The notes beneath the pieces were generated by a model. The model was not told the DNA's origin, did no database searches, and was given only the letters and a program-made list of their open reading frames with translations. From assembly GCA_902567635.1 (NCBI GenBank), contig CACFNV010000008.1:1-43876 (forward strand): DNA of 43,876 nucleotides, read 5' to 3'. The DNA is from an uncultured Alphaproteobacteria bacterium (lineage in GTDB: Bacteria; Pseudomonadota; Alphaproteobacteria; Rhodobacterales; Rhodobacteraceae). A program made the translations under genes and the position numbers. Positions 25,286 through 32,901 of the stretch are shown piece after piece. Each line of letters starts with the position of its first letter. The first letter of the stretch is position 1.

Positions 25286-25633
25286 CTAATCGCAACGAAG
25301 AAACTCGCCAACCCAACCATCTTGTATAATATAAATTACTTTTTCATATCCTTTCATTAACATTACCCTCTTAATATGCTCTTCTCCTTCAGAAGAGCAC
25401 TTAGCATCAAATAGTAACGCATTCATTCCTCGAACATTTGTCTTAGATTGTAAGGTGCAATAACTTTCATCATTATAAAATTCTGCGCCTTTTATAGTTC
25501 TTGAGAATAGTCCTGGATCATTGCAAGAATAACCTTTGAGAGCATATGTTCCATTAAAGTTTTCAGTAGCACCAAGGTTAGGGATAAAAATAAAAACAAT
25601 TAAAATAAGATATCTAATTATGGGGTTCTCCAA
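25286..25633 (-). CDS. Exported hypothetical protein (115 aa)
   Basis: Contains a signal peptide (hydrophobic about 6-19, cleavage near LGATENF) and a mature domain of about 95 residues with four cysteines (GYSCNDP, SYCTLQS, AKCSSE, LRCD-end), probably two disulfides. A beta-rich pattern is seen (TYALKGYSC; KVIYIIQDGWVGEFLRC). It is not recognised. The only in-frame initiator is the TTG at 25633, with a weak ribosome site. It lies in the array between the exported genes at 24.8 and 25.9 kb. Confidence 0.62.
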   Translation of the reverse strand: MENPIIRYLILIVFIFIPNLGATENFNGTYALKGYSCNDPGLFSRTIKGAEFYNDESYCTLQSKTNVRGMNALLFDAKCSSEGEEHIKRVMLMKGYEKVIYIIQDGWVGEFLRCD

Positions 25634-25792
25634 TTCTTTAAAAACTTTATATAAAACTTACCACTATTAGTTCCAAATCTATAGCTAAATATTTTATTTT
25701 TGAATTGGAAAGTTTATTCGAATAACTTCTCTAATTTTACAATTTTAATCATCAATCTCAATTCTTGTTATCAAAGATAAGAAATTTGCATT

Positions 25793-25890
25793 TCAGAAAC
25801 GCATACATACCGAAAGATTTACCCTATCACTATGTAGGGTAAAAACCCCAATAAAATCAATTTTTATTTAAACTGTGATGGAATGGTTTA
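25793..25890 (+). repeat. Repeat 2, copy C (best palindrome)
   Basis: Shows every block: TCAGAAACGCATACATACCG, the perfect inverted repeat ACCCTA (25821-25826) / TAGGGT (25835-25840) around TCACTATG, CCAATAAAATCAA, and a degenerate right end TGTGATGGAATGG. It lies immediately downstream of the minus-strand exported gene whose stop is at 25921. Confidence 0.75.
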
Positions 25891-25920
25891 GAAGGACTTA
25901 TGCTAATACACTTTGTCCTT

Positions 25921-26358
25921 TTAGCGACAGAGACGCCATTCCCCTACATAGGCACTACTATCATCACGCAAAGATACCATGAATAATGTTTGTTTATCTT
26001 CAGATATACTCCAAAGTTCTCGATTTTCGGTATGATATTGAGGTTCATCTGTTAAACGGCCAGATCCATATGATAGATCGACTATTTCAAATTTTGTGTT
26101 CCTCAATCTTTGCATCTTTTTAATCGCACCCCATATAACCCTATTGAACATAAGATATTCAGTTGTCCCATCTCCTACAAACATTATATTATTAAATATT
26201 CCTTCATCAACATCCTTACAACGCTTCTGAAGTTTTTCCTCGTTTCTATCTTCTTTAATTTCTACCCACATCCCTACAAAAGGATGTTCTTGGGCATAAA
26301 GGGTTGAGTAACTCAAAAAAAAAGTAGTAATTAATGATATAAATATATAAGATCTCAT
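25921..26358 (-). CDS. Exported hypothetical protein (145 aa)
   Basis: Contains a signal peptide (residues 1-22, ending LYAQEH) and a mature domain beginning PFVGMWVEIKEDRNEEK, a lipocalin-like opening (GxW) often seen in small periplasmic or fatty-acid-binding-like proteins. Two cysteines are present (KRCKD and the terminal WRLCR). GGGAG is located about 9 bases before the ATG. It is followed on the minus strand by repeat 2, copy C. The function is unknown. Confidence 0.62.
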   Translation of the reverse strand: MRSYIFISLITTFFLSYSTLYAQEHPFVGMWVEIKEDRNEEKLQKRCKDVDEGIFNNIMFVGDGTTEYLMFNRVIWGAIKKMQRLRNTKFEIVDLSYGSGRLTDEPQYHTENRELWSISEDKQTLFMVSLRDDSSAYVGEWRLCR

Positions 26359-26457
26359 CCAGTTTCTCCCACTATTTCTACGTTTTTAGTTTAAGATTAA
26401 TTAACAAATTGAAAACTATTTTTTTATGAGATTCTCTAAATAGTCGTTTTTTACCTA

Positions 26458-26806
26458 CTCTACTGTGGCGTTTGTGTTGTGAAAGGGGTGGGGAAATCCG
26501 CTGATATCATATTCCATTTCTCCATTACTTACCCGTCCACCTTTTAATGTTCCACAGTCTTCAGAATATCAATTTCTTCATTATGAGACAATCATTAAAA
26601 AAAGAGAAAAAGAAAAGACGTTTGACCAAATCGCAGAGTGGTTAAACAAGAAAGTGTATCTATCTGTACGTTAAAAGAAGTTGAAAATAATCATGTTCAT
26701 TCAATCGTGGAGAAGAAAGGGTTGAGAATGTCTAAAGATAAATATTGGGAAGATTTAGAAAATCCTCTTGAAAATTTGGTAAAGTACTTCGTTCAAACGA
26801 AGGAAT
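26458..26806 (+). repeat. Repeat 1, copy 3 (near full length, ORF broken)
   Basis: Matches the copy at 37684 from the left end (CTACTGTGGCGTTTGTG) through TTCCATTTCTCCATTACTTA to the ORF. That ORF reads SEYQFLHYETIIKKREKEK, then TFDQIAEWLNKKVYLSVR, before an in-frame TAA; later parts (NNHVHSIVEKK-like) are in other frames and the tail is degenerate. It fills most of the 26.36-26.94 kb gap, faces the 3' end of the SGNH gene, and is clearly no longer functional as a gene. Confidence 0.85.
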
Positions 26807-26940
26807 GAAAACGCTTTTTAAATACGACATTATATTTTTCCTTTATCAGAGAATAAAGTTTTTAAATTGTAAATTGATCTTAATAAAAATATTGACTTCA
26901 ACGGTCGTAGAAATTTTCAAACCTATTGAGGTATTACTCA

Positions 26941-27975
26941 TCATTTTTTTAAATCCTTTTTAATTATCGTGCTTAAATAATAATGCATCATGAGATGTCC
27001 TCTTGTTGAAAAATGATTATGATCATACTTTATGTAGTATTCTTCTGCTCTCATATCCATGTTTTCAATAAAATAAGTAATGGGATCAAAAAAATTATCA
27101 ACTTTATTTATTTTCAAATAATCATTAATTCTTTTCTGAGGAAGTAAAATTTCATTATATAAATTGTTCGTTTCGTTTTTATTTTGAAGTAAAGATAGCT
27201 GATGGTTGTAAGGCGCGATTATTATAATCAAAGGTATATTTTCTTCCTCAAACAAATCTACTAACTTTTTCAATCCTTCAAAATTCGTATCATCTCTTGG
27301 AATATAATTTTCTAAATCTTGATAAAAGAGTCTTCTTTGGGGTTGCGTTGAAGTGCCTTTAAGGTATACATAAAACTTTGACCTTGGGATTAGAAAGTTA
27401 TTAACTGTTAAAAAGATTTTGTTTTTTTTTATCCAGTTTATAAATTCAAAGTACTTATTAGAATCTGAGTGATTTTTTTTGCTTTTTTTAGAAGCTTTCT
27501 TTACTTGGTTATCATTTAAGCAGATAACTAAAACTCCTAGATCGTATGTTTTTTGACTCAGGTAATGGTCGGCAACTTTATAATAATTGTCAAAAGAATA
27601 ACCAATAACAGCGGTATTATGAATAAGCCAATTTTTATATGTTTTTCTCAATATGCCAATAAAAGTTGATTCTTCTTTAACCCCAGGCCCAAAAGATACT
27701 GAGTCTCCAAGAAAAAGGATTCTTTTATCTGGTGAATCAGGATATTTATAATATTGCGAAGGAACTCTAAATCCATTTAAATCAGTGTATACTTTTGTTC
27801 CAAAACTAACTGTATCCGCTGAGGGTGCATTTGCCATCATGTCTCCAATACGATTTTCGGCAAATAGATTTTTATTTGTTCCAAGAAGCGTTATGTCGTC
27901 GTTTTGTCGAAAAATGATTTCAATGGTCACAAAGAAACAAAAAATAAACACAAGATTATAAATAATATACTTCAA
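26941..27975 (-). CDS. Membrane-anchored SGNH/GDSL-type hydrolase
   Basis: A 344-aa protein with one N-terminal transmembrane helix (about 5-20). It is followed by an SGNH esterase domain: block I LFLGDSVSFGPG (nucleophile S92), an Asn block in VICLNDNQ, and block V DHNHFSTRGH (D318, H321). Such proteins act as acyltransferases or esterases on surface glycans and lipids. TTG at 27975 has GGAGG about 10 bases upstream. It lies 27 bases after the carbamoyltransferase stop and is the last gene of the SxtJ-DUF5989-carbamoyltransferase operon, suggesting action on the same product. Confidence 0.85.
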   Translation of the reverse strand: MKYIIYNLVFIFCFFVTIEIIFRQNDDITLLGTNKNLFAENRIGDMMANAPSADTVSFGTKVYTDLNGFRVPSQYYKYPDSPDKRILFLGDSVSFGPGVKEESTFIGILRKTYKNWLIHNTAVIGYSFDNYYKVADHYLSQKTYDLGVLVICLNDNQVKKASKKSKKNHSDSNKYFEFINWIKKNKIFLTVNNFLIPRSKFYVYLKGTSTQPQRRLFYQDLENYIPRDDTNFEGLKKLVDLFEEENIPLIIIIAPYNHQLSLLQNKNETNNLYNEILLPQKRINDYLKINKVDNFFDPITYFIENMDMRAEEYYIKYDHNHFSTRGHLMMHYYLSTIIKKDLKK

Positions 27976-28002
27976 ATCTGATTATCCTCCATATATTAGA
28001 CC

Positions 28003-29844
28003 TTAATCTAGCTCGTATGAGTTTAAATATGATTTCCAAAGATTTTGATCTTGGTTGTCTTTAACCAATAAAAAATTTTCAATCACTAGAATATCAATTT
28101 TTGTGCCCATAAAACATTTAAAAGCATCGGTCGGAGTACATACTATTGGTTCACCTCTGATATTAAAGGAAGTATTTATCAGAATTGGAGTGCCTGTTAA
28201 CTCATTATATTCTTCTAATAATTTGTAAAAAGTTGGGTTTCTATTACTATCGACGGTCTGAACTCTTGCAGAGAAATCAACATGAGTCACGGCTGGAATT
28301 TCAGACCTTGAAAGATTAATTTCTTTCAACTTTTTATAAGTTTTTTCTTGTTTGCTTAAATTTGATAACTTCTTTTTGTTTACATTTTCTACAAATAACA
28401 TGTATGGGCTCTCTATGGCGGTCTCAAACCATTCACTTTTATATTCAAGTAGAATACTAGGAGCAAACGGGCGAAAGCTTTCTCTAAACTTTACTTTCAA
28501 ATTGAGTAATTTTTGCATTTCCGGATCCCTTGCGTCCGCTATTATGCTTCTGTTACCTAGAGCTCGTGGGCCAAATTCCATCCTCCCTTGCATCCATCCT
28601 ATAGCTTTTTTGTCATTTAAATACTTGCAAACTATTTTTATAAGTTCATTTGTTTCATAAAAAGTGTATTTGGCATTTAAATTATCTAGATCTTTTTTCA
28701 CCTCTTTATTAGTAAATCTGGGTCCCAGTAGGCATCCCTTCATTCCATCCTCTATTAGGCTTGAAAACTTTCTTGGTTTTCCAAGATGTAAGTGCCATCC
28801 AACTAGAGCAGCGCCTATAGCTGCTCCAGCATCTCCACTAGCTGGTTGAACCCAAATTTCTTTAAAAATACCTTTTTTTCTTAACACTCCATTAGCTACA
28901 CAATTGAGAGCTACTCCTCCCGCGAGACATAAGTTGGTTTGCCTTGTTTGAGAAAAAATAAATTCCGACTGCTTAATTATGATTTCTTCTAAAACCTTTT
29001 GTATTGAAGCTGCGACGTCACAGTGAAAAGTTTCTAGGTTTGTTTCTGGAACTCTTCTCGGATAGTCAAAAAGTTTTTCAAATGCTTTGTTGACCATTTT
29101 TAAGCCGGTGCAATAATCAAAAAATTTCATATTAAGCCTAAAGCTTCCATCATCACGGATTAATACTATTTTTTCTTTAATAAGATCAGAAAAAACGGGC
29201 TTTCCATACGGGGCCAGACCCATAACTTTATATTCTCCAGAGTTAACTTTAAATCCAAGATAATATGTAAATGCAGAGTAAAGTAAGCCCAATGAATGAG
29301 GAAAATTAATTTCACTTTGCTTCTTTAAACTATTTCCTTCACCAATAAAAAAAGATGAAGTCTCCCATTCACCAACGCCGTCAGAACATAAGACAACCGC
29401 CTCCTTGAAAGGAGATAAATAAAATGAGCTGGCTGCGTGTGATAAATGGTGTTCTGAAAATAAAAGTTTCTCTTTCCATTTAACACTTTTACTTAAAGTT
29501 TCTTCCAAATTTTTTGAAATGGTTTCTTTTTGAAATAGCTTATCTTTGACCCATACTGGCATAGATCTAGCAAAAGATTTAAAGCCTCTTGGTGCGAACG
29601 CCAAATATGTTTCAAATATTCTCTCAAATTTAGCAAAAGGTTTTTCATAGAAAACAACCAAAGCGATATCTTCTGGAGATATTTTTCCGTCTTTTATACA
29701 GAATTGGATCGCTTTTTTTGGAAAGTTTGCATCGTGTTTGATCCTACTAAAACGTTCTTCTTGAGCTGCAGAGATAACCTCTCCATCTTTAAGTAGTGCT
29801 GCTGCGCTATCATGATAGAATGCAGATATTCCCAGAACATACAT
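28003..29844 (-). CDS. NodU/CmcH-family O-carbamoyltransferase
   Basis: A 613-aa carbamoyltransferase that moves a carbamoyl group from carbamoyl phosphate to a hydroxyl (through carbamoyl-AMP). The Kae1-like N-terminal domain shows GISAFYHDSAAALLKDG, EERFSRIKHD, HHLSHAASSFY, LCSDGVGE and LAGGVALNC. The C-terminal domain shows QGRMEFGPRALGNRSI, RESFRPFAPS and NTSFNIRGEPIVCTPTDA. The ATG at 29844, one base after the DUF5989 stop, gives the standard MYVLGISAFYHD start; the open frame further upstream is not coding. The acceptor is unknown; NodU relatives modify Nod factors and CmcH relatives modify antibiotics or toxins. Confidence 0.95.
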   Translation of the reverse strand: MYVLGISAFYHDSAAALLKDGEVISAAQEERFSRIKHDANFPKKAIQFCIKDGKISPEDIALVVFYEKPFAKFERIFETYLAFAPRGFKSFARSMPVWVKDKLFQKETISKNLEETLSKSVKWKEKLLFSEHHLSHAASSFYLSPFKEAVVLCSDGVGEWETSSFFIGEGNSLKKQSEINFPHSLGLLYSAFTYYLGFKVNSGEYKVMGLAPYGKPVFSDLIKEKIVLIRDDGSFRLNMKFFDYCTGLKMVNKAFEKLFDYPRRVPETNLETFHCDVAASIQKVLEEIIIKQSEFIFSQTRQTNLCLAGGVALNCVANGVLRKKGIFKEIWVQPASGDAGAAIGAALVGWHLHLGKPRKFSSLIEDGMKGCLLGPRFTNKEVKKDLDNLNAKYTFYETNELIKIVCKYLNDKKAIGWMQGRMEFGPRALGNRSIIADARDPEMQKLLNLKVKFRESFRPFAPSILLEYKSEWFETAIESPYMLFVENVNKKKLSNLSKQEKTYKKLKEINLSRSEIPAVTHVDFSARVQTVDSNRNPTFYKLLEEYNELTGTPILINTSFNIRGEPIVCTPTDAFKCFMGTKIDILVIENFLLVKDNQDQNLWKSYLNSYELD

Positions 29845-29845
29845 A

Positions 29846-30004
29846 CTAAAATAACGTGTATATGAATGGTGCAAACATAGAACCTTGGGCCACAATCAAA
29901 AGACTTCCAATGACAAATAATATGATAATAATAGGAGATAACCATAATTTCTTTCTTTTCCGAAGAAATAAAAGTAGTTCTTTAAAGGTTTCTAAAATAT
30001 TCAT
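29846..30004 (-). CDS. DUF5989 family small membrane protein (52 aa)
   Basis: A 52-aa protein with a basic amphipathic N-terminus (ETFKELLLFLRKRKKLWLS), one transmembrane helix (IIIILFVIGSLLIVAQGS) and the highly characteristic end APFIYTLF. This is the DUF5989 pattern, a short protein that nearly always accompanies SxtJ and carbamoyltransferase genes. It starts 3 bases after the SxtJ stop and ends one base before the carbamoyltransferase ATG, so the three are translationally coupled. Its role is unknown; it may anchor the carbamoyltransferase at the membrane. Confidence 0.9.
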   Translation of the reverse strand: MNILETFKELLLFLRKRKKLWLSPIIIILFVIGSLLIVAQGSMFAPFIYTLF

Positions 30005-30007
30005 TGT

Positions 30008-30418
30008 TTAGAACTGATTTTTGAAGTCATGATCGTTTTTATAATCTTTTTTATGGGTTATCCAGAAAGACTTTTCTGTAGCTTTTAAATGTAATTCATC
30101 TCTACCAAGCAATCTTAAGATGATAGCTAAAGGAGTAATCAAAAAAAAGAACAAGGTACCAGAAATAATAGGAGATAAAATTAGGCCTAAAAAACCACCG
30201 AGCTTCATCCAAAAAACATATAGAAAACTTAAAATAGTGTTCTTTATCAAGCACAATATTAAAACAATAAAAAATAAGAGAGAAAAAATAATATAGAGAT
30301 AAACAATTTTTTTAAACCAAAAATAACCCGCTAAAAAACCAAAAACAGTCATTAAAAGCAATCCAAATTTTATGGTTTGGTCTATGCTTACGATCGAGTG
30401 TGTGTTTTTGTTTTTCAT
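30008..30418 (-). CDS. SxtJ-like membrane protein
   Basis: A 136-aa protein with four hydrophobic segments (about 15-30, 35-57, 62-80 and 85-105) and a short charged C-terminus (GRDELHLKATEKSFWITHKK). The DELHLK ... SFW end is typical of SxtJ-family proteins, named from the saxitoxin cluster and found beside carbamoyltransferase genes in many bacteria. It is the first gene of the four-gene leftward operon. Its function is unknown; a membrane partner for the carbamoyltransferase is plausible. Confidence 0.85.
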   Translation of the reverse strand: MKNKNTHSIVSIDQTIKFGLLLMTVFGFLAGYFWFKKIVYLYIIFSLLFFIVLILCLIKNTILSFLYVFWMKLGGFLGLILSPIISGTLFFFLITPLAIILRLLGRDELHLKATEKSFWITHKKDYKNDHDFKNQF

Positions 30419-30748
30419 TCAGCTGGTTTTATAAAGATTTAAAAGCAAAATAGTTTATGTTTTTCTAATTAACATATAATAGAAATTACGTTTACATATT
30501 TTTAAATTAATAAAAATTGTGAAAGAATACCAACCTTATAGTTTATTTGTTTTTTTTATAACTACTTTATTTTAGAAAATTAAGTAAAGCTACGGTTTAT
30601 CAAATGGGTCTAAGGTTTAAAAAAGGTTGGCATTTGAATTATTAGATATTTTTTAAGTTTTAAGCAGATAAGTCTGGTATTTCAGTTTTTCTAAAAACAG
30701 ATAACGGTTATGTCTCTATCTTTGATACGCAAACTCAGTAGCAATTAT
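30419..30748. other. Intergenic, AT-rich, nothing recognised
   Basis: This 330-base stretch upstream of the SxtJ operon presumably holds that operon's promoter on the minus strand. No ORF, clear promoter hexamer pair, strong hairpin or repeat copy was found. Confidence 0.4.
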
Positions 30749-30898
30749 TTAATTTTTCTCCCACCTTATCTCCATCTCACCCCAAACTGGTTCATACTCT
30801 TTTAATACAAATGCTGATCGTTCCTGCCGTTCTCTATATCTTTCACCAAAAGAGAAAGCCTTAGAATTAGTCCAATTACTATTTCTAGCGGTAGTCAA
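30749..30898 (-). pseudogene. Short protein-like ORF, probable gene remnant (49 aa)
   Basis: A TTG at 30898 opens a frame reading SNWTNSKAFSFGERYRERQE, then RSAFVLKEYEPVWGEMEIRW, to a TAA at 30749. The composition looks coding (aromatic residues, charged helix, no repeats). It begins abruptly next to the tail remnant of repeat 1, copy 4, so it may be the 3' end of a gene whose 5' part was lost at a repeat junction. It could also be a small complete gene. The family is unknown. Confidence 0.35.
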
Positions 30899-30909
30899 TA
30901 CAAGTTGTA

Positions 30910-30950
30910 TTTAGATGTTTTTGATAAGACTTTGGTTAATATATTTGATG
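30910..30950 (+). repeat. Repeat 1, copy 4 (tail remnant)
   Basis: TTTAGATGTTTTTGATAAG followed by ACTTTGGTTAATATATTTGA matches the last 40 bases of the repeat-1 ORF (encoding EVVDKTLVNLF) nearly exactly. No more of the element is present. It ends 41 bases before the 3' end of the convergent gene at 30992. Confidence 0.65.
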
Positions 30951-30991
30951 GGTTCTGATTTAATCTCGAATATATCCATTTTTATAAAATT

Positions 30992-31288
30992 CTATTCCAA
31001 TAACTTTCCCTTAAGAAAATGGACAAGAACATCACCGCTCAAGGGTATTATTTCTTTTACTACCCCAGATAAATCAGTTGATGCGCTCTCATTCCGTAAC
31101 TTGTCTGCATTTTGCCTATCCTCTTCTGAGGGATATACGGATATACCGATAGCAGAGGTGTCACCTGTACGAACAAAAAGAGAAATATCATTATTAGGAT
31201 AACTCCCATGACTCTTATACCAAGAGGCGAACTCTTCTATAGATTCTCGAGATTGAAACTCAAACATGGTTACATTAGCGACGCTCAT
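30992..31288 (-). CDS. Small protein resembling antibiotic-biosynthesis-monooxygenase fold (98 aa)
   Basis: A 98-aa soluble protein of beta-alpha-beta-beta-alpha-beta pattern: ANVTMFEFQSRESIEEFA, then SLFVRTGDTSAIGISVYPSE and EEDRQNADKLRNESA. This resembles ABM-type ferredoxin-fold proteins, but no active-site residues are identifiable. The ATG is at 31288, preceded by AAAGAGGG. It is flanked on both sides by repeat-1 material (copies 4 and 5), making it a one-gene 'cassette' in the array. Confidence 0.65.
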   Translation of the reverse strand: MSVANVTMFEFQSRESIEEFASWYKSHGSYPNNDISLFVRTGDTSAIGISVYPSEEDRQNADKLRNESASTDLSGVVKEIIPLSGDVLVHFLKGKLLE

Positions 31289-31308
31289 CTATTATCCCTC
31301 TTTAAATT

Positions 31309-31590
31309 TAGTGTTCAGAATTAATTTTCCTAACAATACCAATTCTTCCTTAATGAGACAATCACTACTCATAGAGAAAAATGAAAGGCCTTTGACCAAA
31401 TCGCTGAGTGCTTAAATAAGAAAGGATACCTATCTGTTCATAGAAAAAAGTTTAAAGGTGATCATCTCCATTCAATCGTGAAAAAGAAAAGACTCAAAGA
31501 TGAGAGGTTAAAAAGAGAGTATCCAGAGGTTCGTTCTGATTTTTATTTGGATATTTATGAAAAGACTTTAGTTAATTTTCTCAATAGCAG
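31309..31590 (+). repeat. Repeat 1, copy 5 (near full length, ORF broken)
   Basis: Starts within the left third of the element (AGTGTTCAG). It encodes QYQFFLNETITTHREK and then hits a stop caused by a small deletion (AAATGAAAGG instead of AAAGGAAAG). The rest is well conserved in other frames: GACCAAATCGCTGAGTG, AAAAAAGTTTAAAGGTGATC, GTGAAAAAGAAAAGACTCAA. Its tail (AAGACTTTAGTTAATTTTC) overlaps the 3' end of the convergent DsrE gene. Confidence 0.85.
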
Positions 31591-31943
31591 AGGACACTAT
31601 CCGATTTAATTGACTCTTCAACAAGTTTATCAGGCATTGCAAACTCTGCTTTATATCCATCTAGAAGTGTATCATCGTAACCCCTTGCCTTAGCAGACAT
31701 TCCTGAGACAAATATGTTTGCATTTGTATTCTTTAAATTTTCCAGATGTTCATATAAATCTCCAGTACCTTGACCAACAATTTCACCAGCACTTTTGCAA
31801 TTTAGTATGTGTACACCGTCTGCCGCGAGAAAAAGAGTTACTTCATGCCCGCTTTTTTCTGCAGCAAGAGCAACCATTAAACCTAATGTTACTTTATTTT
31901 TGAATTCCAAATCGCTGTGAATATGAACCAGTACTTTAGACAT
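31581..31943 (-). CDS. DsrE-family protein without the usual cysteines
   Basis: A 120-aa DsrE/DsrF-like alpha/beta protein: KVLVHIHSDLEFKNKVTLG, AAEKSGHEVTLFLAADGVHI, NIFVSGMSAKARGYDD. Many relatives are sulfur-relay proteins and have a reactive Cys in the loop that here reads SGMSAKARG, where family members often show CGxCAKARG. Sulfur transfer is therefore unlikely. A Cys at the penultimate position and one in LNCKSAG are the only ones. GAGGAG lies 6 bases before the ATG. The stop overlaps the tail of repeat 1, copy 5. Confidence 0.82.
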   Translation of the reverse strand: MSKVLVHIHSDLEFKNKVTLGLMVALAAEKSGHEVTLFLAADGVHILNCKSAGEIVGQGTGDLYEHLENLKNTNANIFVSGMSAKARGYDDTLLDGYKAEFAMPDKLVEESIKSDSVLCY

Positions 31944-32036
31944 TTATTGCTCCTCAAAATTAATTTCTATAAATTATAGTTTTTTTTTTGAACTTTTTCA
32001 ATTATGCAAGCCATTAAGAAAATCTATGTGCTATTG

Positions 32037-32132
32037 TCAGAAACGCACCCCTACATAAACACTTGCCCTATCAATCTGCAGGGTCAAAAAACACAATAAA
32101 ATCAATGATTTATTATAAAGTGACGGAATGAT
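32037..32132 (+). repeat. Repeat 2, copy D
   Basis: Full-length copy: TCAGAAACGCACCCCTACAT, ACACTTGCCCTATCAATCTG with CAGGGTC completing the palindromic core (CCCT/AGGG), ACAATAAAATCAATGATTTA, and right end AGTGACGGAATGATTTGC. It lies between the GNAT stop (32154) and the DsrE start, 22 bases downstream of the GNAT gene on the minus strand. Confidence 0.75.
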
Positions 32133-32153
32133 TTGCAATGACAGTCCTATGTT

Positions 32154-32579
32154 TTATTCGTCGAGGATAAGTCTCTTCCCAAAAACGGAAACATCCTCTT
32201 GTTTTTTATAATTAATACTTTCATAAAAATCACTTACTTCGATATTATCCGACCTAACGAGTAGATTTATTTTCGGACAACCTAATTTTTTAAGTTTATT
32301 CTCGATTACTTCTACCAACATCTTCCCAAAACCTTTTCCTCTAAAATCGGGACTTACTGCCAGATAATTCATAACACCACGATGACCGTCATATCCGCCC
32401 ATGACTGTTCCAACTATTATATCTTGATGCTCGAGAACAATAAATAGTTCCTCACCAAATCCCTTTTTTCTATCAAAATCTTTGTTAGGGTCATTCCAGG
32501 AGCGAATTAAATTACAAGATTTCCATAAAGCGATAACTTGGTCTCTATCTTTTTCATTAAACTGTCGAATATTTGTCAT
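32154..32579 (-). CDS. GNAT N-acetyltransferase (YpeA-like)
   Basis: A 141-aa acetyl-CoA-dependent N-acetyltransferase. It has the N-terminal FNEKDRDQVIALWKSCNLIR of YpeA-type GNATs. GTVMGGYDGHRGVMNYLAVS is strand 4, FRGKGFGKMLVEVIE is the acetyl-CoA-binding Q/RxxGxG/A loop, and INLLVRSDNIEVSDFYESI completes the fold. The substrate is unknown. It is a paralog of the pseudogene at 14783-15194. It is followed by repeat 2, copy D. Confidence 0.88.
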   Translation of the reverse strand: MTNIRQFNEKDRDQVIALWKSCNLIRSWNDPNKDFDRKKGFGEELFIVLEHQDIIVGTVMGGYDGHRGVMNYLAVSPDFRGKGFGKMLVEVIENKLKKLGCPKINLLVRSDNIEVSDFYESINYKKQEDVSVFGKRLILDE

Positions 32580-32901
32580 TTTTTTATTGAGGACGGTCGT
32601 TGGATATTATTCTACGATAGTGTAATGATTTGAGAATAATATATAGGTTATCTTTTTCCGAGATAATCTTTAATATTCAAATCGATTGCAATATTTTTTT
32701 TCAGTTTCTTTATTCATTTCTATAGGAACCGCTCTGTAAGTATTTGGACTTATCATCTTTAAGATAAAAAAATTATGGGCCCTATTAACTATAATCAAAA
32801 GTGGTATTTAAAAGTAACCGTTAGATAAATTAATATGTATTTGCATCTCATTTTGTCTTATTAGTTAATAGTAGAAGAATTGAATCAGATCTTAAAATTT
32901 T
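32580..32901. other. Divergent intergenic region upstream of the R-M operon
   Basis: This 322-base AT-rich gap separates the GNAT and M1 genes and must hold promoters for both directions. No convincing -35/-10 pair was found. The M1 start has no visible ribosome site. A short hairpin (TTATCT ... AGATAA, about 32648-32666) is the only structure seen. Confidence 0.35.

Noticed and set aside
29845..29895. Longer form of the carbamoyltransferase starting 17 codons upstream
   Set aside because: That segment is the DUF5989 coding sequence in another frame; family members begin at MYVLGISAFYHD.
24439..32132. CRISPR array formed by repeat 2
   Set aside because: Copies are up to several kilobases apart, with genes between them; there are no regular spacers and no cas genes.
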